Positions 1-5,549 are shown, numbered from the stretch's first letter. The stretch: DNA of 5,549 nt from a bacterium (GCA_030698935.1 JAUYLR010000030.1:1-5549); one strand, 5' to 3'. Numbers and translations are program-made. The notes: generated by a model from the sequence alone, not told the origin.

Positions 1-846
1 TATCCGGGCGATGTCATGCGCTTATGCAAATGTATTGACCCGCATGTCGGAATCATCACGGGGGTAAATGAGGCGCATCTGGAGAAATTCGGTACGCTTG
101 AAAAAACCGCGGCTACGGTTTTTGAACTCGCGGAGTATCTAAAAAAGAGGCCCGTGTACATCAACGGCGAGAGCGAAATTGCGCGCACGCATGCGAAGAG
201 CGCGCTGAAAAACCATATTGTGTATTCGCGGGAAGGCGCGGGAGATTGCCGTGTTGAAAATCCGAAATCTGATTTGCGAGGCACCACGTTCGGCTTGGTG
301 TTGGATGGCGTCACATCGCGCGTTAAGACCCGTCTCCTCGGCTTGCATTCCATCGGCCCGCTCGCTGTTTCCGCGCATATCGCGTCCCGCTTGGGATTGA
401 GCAGAAAACAAATTGATGCGGGTATAGCGAAGACCAAAGCTTTCTCCCACCGCTTGGAGCCGCATGAGGACAAGAGCGGGGTCGTCACGCTTGATGACAG
501 CTACAACGGGAACCCTGACGGGGTTCGTGCGATTATTGAATTTCTGGAGTTATTAGAGGGGCGCCGCCGGTGGTACGTCACGCCGGGGCTGGTTGAAATG
601 GGTCCTCGGACCGTTGAAGTACACAAAGAAATCGGGAGGAGGATTGCGCAGGCGCAGTTGGAAAAGGTTATCCTTATTACGAACTCGGTAACTCCGTACA
701 TAGAGCGGGGATTGCGCGAGGCCGGCTATACCGGAGAAATAATCCGTTTTAACGACGCGCTTCAGGCATACGCGGCATTGCCGCATTTGACGGCGAAGGG
801 CGACATTGTGATTCTCCAGAATGATTGGCCCGACCAGTATTCATAA
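1..846 (+). CDS. murF: MurF-type UDP-N-acetylmuramoyl-tripeptide--D-alanyl-D-alanine ligase, 5'-truncated by the window
   Basis: This cytoplasmic Mur ligase joins D-Ala-D-Ala to the UDP-MurNAc-tripeptide using ATP, the last soluble step of peptidoglycan precursor synthesis. The reading frame is open from base 1 (YPGDV before the first ATG at 16), so the start, the N-terminal UDP-binding domain and the ATP P-loop lie upstream; 281 residues are visible. Numbering from base 1, the central domain shows the Mur ligase motif NEAHLEKFG (about 23-31). The C-terminal ligase domain shows SHRLEP (149-154), which corresponds to the family's G-R-x-E segment, and DDSYNGNPD (165-173), the MurF signature DDSYNANP with A changed to G. 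TPGLVEMG (194-201) sits where many MurFs have GDMLELG, and the end reads GDIVILQNDWPDQYS. I have seen these variants as typical of Patescibacteria (memory, not a search). The next cell-wall gene downstream, ddl, makes its D-Ala-D-Ala substrate. A MurE/MurD-like paralogue is less likely because of the DDSYN motif. Confidence 0.88.
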   Translation, partial: YPGDVMRLCKCIDPHVGIITGVNEAHLEKFGTLEKTAATVFELAEYLKKRPVYINGESEIARTHAKSALKNHIVYSREGAGDCRVENPKSDLRGTTFGLVLDGVTSRVKTRLLGLHSIGPLAVSAHIASRLGLSRKQIDAGIAKTKAFSHRLEPHEDKSGVVTLDDSYNGNPDGVRAIIEFLELLEGRRRWYVTPGLVEMGPRTVEVHKEIGRRIAQAQLEKVILITNSVTPYIERGLREAGYTGEIIRFNDALQAYAALPHLTAKGDIVILQNDWPDQYS

Positions 847-858
847 TGGGGGCGCTCA

Positions 859-914
859 AAGGCCTGTCGTTTTTTACGGAAGATGAACCCGCACCGTTAA
901 AAACGACAGGCCTT
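859..914. repeat. Long stem-loop after murF, possible transcription terminator or processing site
   Basis: Arms 859-874 and 899-914 are perfectly complementary over 16 bp. After a single T/T mismatch (875/898), four more pairs follow (876-879 with 894-897), leaving a 14-nt loop. It begins 12 nt after the murF stop, where a terminator would be expected. However, the T-run lies inside the left arm and pairs with the A-run of the right arm. No T-tract follows the hairpin on either strand, so it is not a classical intrinsic terminator. An mRNA-stabilising or processing hairpin, or a palindromic repeat, is equally possible. Confidence 0.6.
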
Positions 915-980
915 CTCACTGAAGTTAAGAGTGGTGTAGTCCTCGCCCATTTTCTAAAATTGCGTACAATGGCTTAATGA

Positions 981-1209
981 ATCCCGTTAGAGGCTACGGA
1001 AGACAAGCTATATATATGGAACGTCTGTGTAGAAAATCAGTGCGGTCGATTATCAGCAATAAATCAGGTACGGGAAGCGTTGCTTCCTGCCTGCCCGCCA
1101 AAGCCAGAGCAGGGCAAATGATATGGAAATAAACGTGAAGTATTTATTAATTGATCAAGGTCGTCACCACCGCGCTTTCAGGCGATGGCAGGCGGGCCTC
1201 TAACGGGAT
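981..1209 (+). promoter_or_regulatory. Element A: long-range inverted repeat ending on the ddl start codon
   Basis: Bases 981-994 (ATCCCGTTAGAGGC) are the exact reverse complement of 1196-1209 (GCCTCTAACGGGAT), giving a 14-bp pairing across a 201-nt loop. The right arm runs through the first two bases of the ATG at 1208. If the region is transcribed, folding would place the ddl start codon at the base of a stem, which would be a translational switch by occlusion. The same CCCGTTAGA/TCTAACGGG core recurs at the serC start (4317-4446). The loop holds a TATATATAT tract (1009-1017), a GC-rich hairpin (1065-1093) and no convincing reading frame. The pairing is seen directly; the regulatory role is inferred. 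A dispersed palindromic or MITE-like element is the main alternative. Confidence 0.5.
1065..1093. repeat. GC-rich hairpin inside element A
   Basis: GGAAGC (1073-1078) and GCTTCC (1082-1087) form a 6-bp stem with a GTT loop. CAGG (1065-1068) and CCTG (1090-1093) can extend it across small internal loops. The sequence runs straight into CCTGCCTGCCCGCC (1086-1099). Part of that, GCCCGCC (1093-1099), is complementary to GGCGGGC (1191-1197) just before the right arm, so alternative folds compete here. Confidence 0.35.
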
Positions 1210-2395
1210 GAAAAGTGTTGCAGTTATTTTCGGCGGTCGGAGCGTGGAACACGATGTTTCCATAATAACCGCACATACTCCGGTTATTGACACGCTGATT
1301 GCAAGCGGTGAATTTGATGTCTGGCCCGTCTATATCGCAAAAGACGGCTTGTGGTATTCAACTAAAAAGATGAATTCCATAGCCTTTTTCACGCAACCGG
1401 ATTTTGAAGCGCGGCTCGCGAGAGAAAAGAAAGTACAGATATCATTTGATAATGGCCCGTCTACAGGTCCCGCCACAACCGGCGGGCTGTCTCTCGTGTG
1501 GCCGGGGGTGTTCCCGAAATCTGTCCGCGTAGACGTTGTGTTTCCGACAATGCACGGTACGTTCGGAGAAGACGGAAGCTTGATGGGATTGCTTCGTATG
1601 GCAGGCGTGCCTTTTGTCGGTTGCGACATGACAGCGTCAGCAGTTGCGATGGACAAGGTATTGACCAAGCAGGTGCTTGCGCAGGAGGGTATTCCTCTCG
1701 CGCCATCCGTATGGTTCACAAAACAAGAATGGTTGGATGACAGTGCCGCTGTACGGAATCGGATATCCAAACTGAAAATGCCGCTGTTTGTGAAGCCGGC
1801 GCACCTCGGTTCCAGTATCGGCATCACAAAAGTGAAAGAACAATCCGGGCTCCAAAACGCCCTTGAGGTTGCCGTTCACTACGACGATAAGGTACTCGTT
1901 GAGGAGGGCGTCCGGAATCTGATTGAAGTAACGCTTCCCATCATGGGCGACGATGCGCCGCGCACGGCCCTCGTTGAGAGGCCTCTCAACAAAACGGAAC
2001 TATTTGATTTTGACAGCAAGTATATGTCTGGAGGGAAAAAGGGTGGCGGTGCAAACAGCGCGTACAGCGTTATTCCGGCGGATATCGGTGAAAAATTGAC
2101 CGCGCAGATTATTGAGTTGGGTAAGAAAGTATACGGGATACTCGGCTGTTCAGGCATTGCGCGCGTTGACTTCCTTATTGATAGTGTAGCCAAAAAGGTC
2201 TATGTTATAGAGGTGAATACCATGCCGGGAAGCCTGTATCATCACAACTGGAAGAAAGCCGGCGTCTCCAACATGGAACTGGTGTTAGGCCTCATCACAA
2301 TGGCCGAGAAGCGTTTTAAGACGCAGGAGAGCACGAATTATACGTTCCGTTCGGAGATACTCAAGAAAGTCGGCGGCCCGAAGTTGCCGCGATAA
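1208..2395 (+). CDS. ddl: D-alanine--D-alanine ligase
   Basis: This cytoplasmic ATP-grasp enzyme condenses two D-alanines for use by MurF. From the ATG at 1208 the protein is 395 residues, somewhat longer than the usual 300-370. It opens MKSVAVIFGGRSVEHDVS, the classic Ddl N-terminus with the substrate-binding Glu (E14). HGTFGEDG (116-123) follows, then ATP-binding K150 and K196 (FVKPAHLGSSIG, 194-205, the Ser-bearing glycine loop). VEEGV (231-235) and E240 come next, then an omega-loop region with Y272 in YMSGG and a glycine-rich stretch. The C-terminal metal and catalytic residues are R319 and D321 (ARVDFLID) and E335/N337 (EVNTMPGS). A TTG at 1151 is in frame but would add 19 residues before the conserved N-terminus, so I reject it. 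The ATG follows TAACGGG with no Shine-Dalgarno. The serBA gene starts 9 nt after the stop, so co-transcription is likely. Whether the product is D-Ala-D-Ala or another depsipeptide cannot be read with certainty; D-Ala-D-Ala is the default. Confidence 0.92.
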   Translation: MKSVAVIFGGRSVEHDVSIITAHTPVIDTLIASGEFDVWPVYIAKDGLWYSTKKMNSIAFFTQPDFEARLAREKKVQISFDNGPSTGPATTGGLSLVWPGVFPKSVRVDVVFPTMHGTFGEDGSLMGLLRMAGVPFVGCDMTASAVAMDKVLTKQVLAQEGIPLAPSVWFTKQEWLDDSAAVRNRISKLKMPLFVKPAHLGSSIGITKVKEQSGLQNALEVAVHYDDKVLVEEGVRNLIEVTLPIMGDDAPRTALVERPLNKTELFDFDSKYMSGGKKGGGANSAYSVIPADIGEKLTAQIIELGKKVYGILGCSGIARVDFLIDSVAKKVYVIEVNTMPGSLYHHNWKKAGVSNMELVLGLITMAEKRFKTQESTNYTFRSEILKKVGGPKLPR

Positions 2396-2404
2396 TGCCT
2401 GATT

Positions 2405-4309
2405 ATGACTGCCGCACCCAAGCTGAAGAGGTACTACGTTATTGATTTTGACAGCACGTTTTCAAAGATTGAGACCTTGGAAGAGCTCCTTGCAATTTCT
2501 CTGAAAGGAAACAAGGGCAGAGATGAAATAATGAAGGGCATCAAAGAGATAACAAACGCGGCGATGGAGGGGAGACTTTCATTTGCCGAATCACTGGAAA
2601 AGAGGATGGCGTTGATGAAATCCAATAAAAAAGATGTAGAAACGCTGGTAAGACTTCTCAAGAAAAACGTTACGCCTTCATTTGCGAGAAATAAGAAGTT
2701 TTTTAAGGAATTCGGGGGTGACGTTCTGATATTTTCCGGGGCATTTAAAGAATTTATTCTGCCGATAGTGAAGGCATACGGCATTCCGGAAAAAAACGTA
2801 TTCGCGAACACGTTTTTGTACGACAAGAAAGGAAACATCGTAGGGTACGACAAGAAGAACCCGCTGGCGCAAAAAGGCGGGAAAGTTATTCAACTGAAAA
2901 ACCTCAAGCTAGACGGTGAAATCTTTGTCATCGGAGACGGTCATTCGGATTACGAATTGCGCGAATCCGGTTTAGCTTCAAAATTCTTTGCGTTCACGGA
3001 GAATGTGTCGCGGAAATCCGTTGTTGAGAAAGCCGACCATGTAATTCCGACATTTGACGAATTCTTGTACATCAATGCTTTGCCGATGGCGCACTCATAT
3101 CCCAAAAACAGGCTGAAAGTCCTGTTGCTTGAGAATATCCATCCGGACGCGGTTGAGCGCTTCAAGAAAGAGGGTTACGGCATTGAAACAATGGCAAAAA
3201 GCATTGGCGAGGATGAACTGTGCGAAAAAATCAAAGATGTTGCCGTGCTCGGGATACGTTCTAAAACCGAGCTCACCAAGAAGGTACTGGAAAAAGCCAA
3301 TAAGCTTATGGCTGTCGGCGCATTTTGCATAGGGACCAATCAAATTGACCTTGCCGAATGTTCAAGAAGGGGAATTCCGGTTTTTAACGCGCCGTACAGC
3401 AACACCAGAAGCGTCGTTGAGCTTGTGATAGGCGAAATCATCATGCTCATGAGAAAGGTTTTTGATAAAAGCGTGAAGCTCCACGGCGGGGTCTGGGACA
3501 AATCGGCAAAAAATTGCTTTGAAATCCGCGGCAAGAAACTGGGGATTATCGGCTACGGCAACATCGGCTCCCAGCTCTCCGTTGTCGCGGAGTCCCTCGG
3601 CATGGAGGTGTATTTCTACGATATCGTTGAGAAGCTTTCCATCGGCAATGCGCAAAAATGCGCTTCAATGGAGGAATTATTGAGAAAATGCGATGTCGTG
3701 GCCGTGCATGTGGATGGCCAGCCTAGAAACAAGAATATTATATCGGAACGAGAGCTTGCCATGATGAAGGACGGTTCGCTTCTTCTGAATTTGAGCCGCG
3801 GCTTTGTGATTGATATTCCCGCCCTTGCAAAGAGCATAAAAAGCGGGAAGCTCGCCGGTGCCGCCATTGACGTATATCCGCGCGAGCCGAAAAGCAATGA
3901 CGAGAAATTCGCGAGCGAGTTGCAGAATCTGCCGAACGTAATCCTCTCGCCCCACATCGGCGGAAGCACGGAAGAGGCGCAAAAAAACATCGGAGAATTT
4001 GTTTCTTCCAAAATTGTGGACTTTATAAACGCAGGGAATACCTATTTGAGCGTCAATATCCCGAACATTCAACTGCCGGCGCTTAAAGATGCGCACAGAT
4101 TTATTCACATCCATCACAACAGTCCCGGGGTTTTGGCGCACATCAACGGCGTGCTCGCCAAGCACAAGATAAACATACTCGGGCAGTATTTAAAGACAGA
4201 CGAAACTATCGGGTACGTGATAACAGATGTGAGCAAGGAATACGACAATGCGGTGATTAATGAGTTAAAGAACGTGCCTCACACGATTAAATTCAGAGTG
4301 CTGTACTAA
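2405..4309 (+). CDS. Bifunctional phosphoserine phosphatase / D-3-phosphoglycerate dehydrogenase (SerB-SerA fusion)
   Basis: A 634-residue fusion carrying the last and the first step of serine synthesis. Residues about 8-225 form a HAD phosphatase of the SerB type. DFDST (14-18) holds nucleophile D14 and acid D16. E23 and R67 match substrate contacts of archaeal SerB, S111 is motif II, K157 or K160 is motif III, and GDGHSD (177-182) is motif IV. After a short linker (about 226-236), residues 237-634 align end to end with E. coli SerA. R285/S286 match the substrate site and NAPYSNTRS (328-336) is conserved. The Rossmann motif GYGNIG (383-388) has D406 as the NAD-preferring acid. The catalytic trio is R465, E494 and H517. 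The ACT domain (about 565-634) keeps H570, N572 and N590, equivalent to the E. coli serine-binding H344, N346 and N364, so feedback inhibition by serine is expected. No stop or frameshift separates the halves. The ATG lies 9 nt after the ddl stop with no Shine-Dalgarno. Domain identities are strong; dual activity is inferred from intact motifs. Confidence 0.92.
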   Translation: MTAAPKLKRYYVIDFDSTFSKIETLEELLAISLKGNKGRDEIMKGIKEITNAAMEGRLSFAESLEKRMALMKSNKKDVETLVRLLKKNVTPSFARNKKFFKEFGGDVLIFSGAFKEFILPIVKAYGIPEKNVFANTFLYDKKGNIVGYDKKNPLAQKGGKVIQLKNLKLDGEIFVIGDGHSDYELRESGLASKFFAFTENVSRKSVVEKADHVIPTFDEFLYINALPMAHSYPKNRLKVLLLENIHPDAVERFKKEGYGIETMAKSIGEDELCEKIKDVAVLGIRSKTELTKKVLEKANKLMAVGAFCIGTNQIDLAECSRRGIPVFNAPYSNTRSVVELVIGEIIMLMRKVFDKSVKLHGGVWDKSAKNCFEIRGKKLGIIGYGNIGSQLSVVAESLGMEVYFYDIVEKLSIGNAQKCASMEELLRKCDVVAVHVDGQPRNKNIISERELAMMKDGSLLLNLSRGFVIDIPALAKSIKSGKLAGAAIDVYPREPKSNDEKFASELQNLPNVILSPHIGGSTEEAQKNIGEFVSSKIVDFINAGNTYLSVNIPNIQLPALKDAHRFIHIHHNSPGVLAHINGVLAKHKINILGQYLKTDETIGYVITDVSKEYDNAVINELKNVPHTIKFRVLY

Positions 4310-4334
4310 TAACCAGCCCCGTTAGAAGTCTTTG

Positions 4335-4363
4335 GCAGAAAAATTTATATTAAATTTTTCTGC
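4335..4363. repeat. AT-rich 13-bp hairpin inside element B
   Basis: GCAGAAAAATTTA (4335-4347) pairs perfectly with TAAATTTTTCTGC (4351-4363) around a 3-nt TAT loop. TTTG (4331-4334) and CAAA (4373-4376) could add a few outer pairs. It lies 25 nt after the serBA stop. No T-tract follows the stem, so an intrinsic terminator is not well supported. It could be the inner stem of a structured leader, or an mRNA 3'-end stabiliser for serBA. Confidence 0.5.
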
Positions 4364-4378
4364 GAGGCCTACCAAAAC

Positions 4379-4399
4379 CGAAATGTAAACGAAACGTAA
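4379..4399. repeat. Two-copy 11-bp tandem repeat in the serBA-serC gap
   Basis: CGAAATGTAA (4379-4388) and CGAAACGTAA (4390-4399) match at 9 of 10 positions with an 11-bp period, about one helical turn. That spacing would suit a dimeric protein site, but two copies of a low-complexity motif can arise by chance. Confidence 0.25.
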
Positions 4400-4445
4400 T
4401 TCACAAAATGATCGTATGAACAAACAACGACAGACTTCTAACGGG

Positions 4446-5516
4446 GTGGGCAACATTTATTTCACAGTCGGGCCGACGCAAACTCACCCTAAACTTGGAG
4501 AATATTTGAATGAGGGGTTGGAGAAGGGCATCTACTCCATATCGCACCGCGGGAAGCAATTCGGCGAACTCTTTACGCACACTGTTTCCTCGCTGAAAAC
4601 GTTGTTGAACATTCCGCCTGATTTCCACGTCTTCTTCATCGGTTCGGCGACCGAGGGAATGGAATTGATATTGGAGAATTGCGCGGAGGATAAAAGTTTC
4701 CATTTCGTGAACGGCGCATTCTCAAAACGGTTTTTCCGGACTGCGCAGGAGTTGGGAAAACATCCTGAAAGATTAGAAGTACCGGCGGGTGAAGGATTTG
4801 ATATGCAAAAAGCATTAATCCCCAAGGATACGGAGCTCGTATGCATCACGGTGAACGAGACGAGCACGGGAGTTAGCGTTAATATGCCGGATATCCGCGC
4901 ACTGAAGTTGAAACACCCCGGCACGCTTTTTGCCGCAGACATTGTTTCTTCTGTGCCCTATGCCCTTGTTGACTGGGATGCCGTGGACTGCGCGTTCTTT
5001 TCCGTGCAGAAGGGGTTCGGCATGCCATCGGGACTCGGGGTACTCATCGTGAATGGTGCGTGCATCGGAAAATCGGAGCAGTTAAAGGCGCGGGGTGTAA
5101 ACATCGGCAGTTTCCATAATTTTTCCGCACTTCTTAAATACGCGGGTAAACAGCAGACGCCCGAAACACCCAACGTCATGGCCATCTATGTGTTGGGGCG
5201 CGTATGCGACGACTACATTGAAAAAGGTTTGGCAAGCATACAAAAAGAAACAGACGAAAAAGCAAGACTCCTGTACGCTTTTCTTGACGCAAGTGTCCGC
5301 TATCCCGCGTTCGTCAAAAAGGAAGCGTGGCGCTCAAAGACTGTCATTGTTGCAGAGACACCGGAAGGCTCTGCAACGGTACTTAAACGACTATCAGAGA
5401 GGGGATATATTGTGGGAGCCGGATACGGTGAATTTAAAGACACGCACATCCGCATAGGCAATTTCCCGATGCACAAGGTAGAAGACGTGAAAAAGATTCT
5501 AAAAGTGCTTGAATAA
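4446..5516 (+). CDS. serC: Phosphoserine aminotransferase (class V, SerC)
   Basis: This PLP enzyme converts 3-phosphohydroxypyruvate and glutamate to O-phosphoserine, the step between the SerA and SerB activities of the preceding gene. Numbered from the GTG (356 residues), it shows FTVGPTQ near the start and SHRGKQF (33-39), almost identical to E. coli SerC SHRGKEF, whose H-R pair binds the substrate phosphate. GSATEG (66-71) is the PLP-phosphate region and F92 sits where E. coli has the PLP-stacking Trp. VNETSTGV (136-143) matches PNETIDGI. D165 (AADIVSS) contacts the PLP ring nitrogen and K189 (SVQKGFG) is the Schiff-base lysine. ETPNVMAIYVLG (240-251) matches the NTPPTFAWYLSG region, and R336 (HIRIGNFP) matches R335. 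An ATG at 4416 would add ten residues before the conserved core. I prefer the GTG because the protein then begins at the family-typical point and mirrors ddl, where TAACGGG also directly precedes the start. A generic alanine-glyoxylate-type aminotransferase is less likely given the serine context. Confidence 0.87.
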   Translation: MGNIYFTVGPTQTHPKLGEYLNEGLEKGIYSISHRGKQFGELFTHTVSSLKTLLNIPPDFHVFFIGSATEGMELILENCAEDKSFHFVNGAFSKRFFRTAQELGKHPERLEVPAGEGFDMQKALIPKDTELVCITVNETSTGVSVNMPDIRALKLKHPGTLFAADIVSSVPYALVDWDAVDCAFFSVQKGFGMPSGLGVLIVNGACIGKSEQLKARGVNIGSFHNFSALLKYAGKQQTPETPNVMAIYVLGRVCDDYIEKGLASIQKETDEKARLLYAFLDASVRYPAFVKKEAWRSKTVIVAETPEGSATVLKRLSERGYIVGAGYGEFKDTHIRIGNFPMHKVEDVKKILKVLE

Positions 5517-5549
5517 TTATGTGCCAATTTACAAATGCATCCCAATCTA
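5517..5549. other. Intergenic tail, possible edge of an 18-bp-period repeat
   Basis: After the serC stop the remaining 33 bases show CCAATTTA (5524-5531) and CCAATCTA (5542-5549), 7 of 8 identical and 18 bp apart. The window ends inside what could be a second unit. An ATG at 5519 opens a frame to the window edge, but ten codons are too few to call a gene. Confidence 0.2.

Larger units (their letters stand above)
4317..4446 (+). promoter_or_regulatory. Element B: long-range inverted repeat ending on the serC start codon
   Basis: Bases 4317-4331 (CCCCGTTAGAAGTCT) are the exact reverse complement of 4432-4446 (AGACTTCTAACGGGG), a 15-bp pairing across 100 nt. The left arm begins 7 nt after the serBA stop. 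The right arm ends on the G of the GTG at 4446. The core is the same as in element A, while the flanking arm bases differ and remain complementary. The loop contains a strong AT-rich hairpin (4335-4363) and a short tandem repeat (4379-4399). An RNA stem here would occlude the serC start and could uncouple serC from serBA. The pairing is observed; the function is inferred. Confidence 0.52.

Noticed and set aside
510..526. GAACCC/GGGTTC hairpin with an ACGGGG word
   Set aside because: It lies inside the murF signature codons (DDSYNGNPDGV) and is explained by coding constraint; it lacks the TAACGGG motif.
965..970. TACAAT as a -10 box just before element A
   Set aside because: No -35-like hexamer lies 16-18 nt upstream and no proper extended -10 TGn is present, so I do not annotate a promoter.
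1151..1207. TTG start for ddl giving a 19-residue extension
   Set aside because: The extension has no family similarity and is read from the repeat arm; the conserved Ddl N-terminus begins at the ATG at 1208.
847..1207. tRNA or other known structured RNA gene in the gap
   Set aside because: No cloverleaf, CCA end, TPsiC-like GTTC arm or known riboswitch core could be recognised on either strand.
981..1209. Simple transposon or MITE with target-site duplication
   Set aside because: Only a 2-bp flank match is possible here and none at the second copy (4317-4446), and no transposase is present. The element nature is kept only as an alternative.
3616..4165. Long antisense frames opposite serBA
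   Set aside because: They run opposite strongly conserved SerA motifs, show no recognisable domain and have no start signal; they are coding shadows.

Overview
The window reads as one strand of a small-genome bacterium, most likely a Candidate Phyla Radiation (Patescibacteria, Parcubacteria-like) organism. That placement is inferred from the style of the MurF C-terminus (TPGLVEMG, QNDWPDQYS), the tight gene layout, missing Shine-Dalgarno sequences and the palindromic intergenic elements. No marker gene confirms it. All genes use TAA stops and I see no sign of UGA recoding.

Layout, all on the + strand: (1) 1-846, the 3' part of a MurF-type Mur ligase whose 5' end lies outside the window. (2) 847-1207, a non-coding stretch with a 21-bp-arm stem-loop (859-914) and then a long inverted-repeat element (981-1209) that ends on the start codon of the next gene. 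(3) 1208-2395, D-alanine--D-alanine ligase. (4) 2405-4309, a fusion of a phosphoserine phosphatase (SerB) with an E. coli-type phosphoglycerate dehydrogenase (SerA) that keeps its ACT domain. (5) 4310-4445, a second inverted-repeat element (4317-4446) that again ends on a start codon. (6) 4446-5516, phosphoserine aminotransferase (SerC). (7) 5517-5549, a short tail that may be the edge of an 18-bp-period repeat.

Together, SerA, SerC and SerB make the whole route from 3-phosphoglycerate to L-serine, carried on only two polypeptides. MurF and Ddl are the pair that makes D-Ala-D-Ala and adds it to the peptidoglycan precursor.

The most unusual signal is non-coding. Two genes, ddl and serC, both start directly after TCTAACGGG, at ATG and GTG respectively. 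In both cases a perfectly complementary upstream arm (CCCGTTAGA core) lies 100-200 nt away. Outside the 9-nt core the arms of the two elements differ, yet each pair stays perfectly complementary, including the first base of the start codon (T:A with ATG, C:G with GTG). This suggests either a start-codon-sequestering RNA leader family or a dispersed palindromic element that has been co-opted at gene starts.
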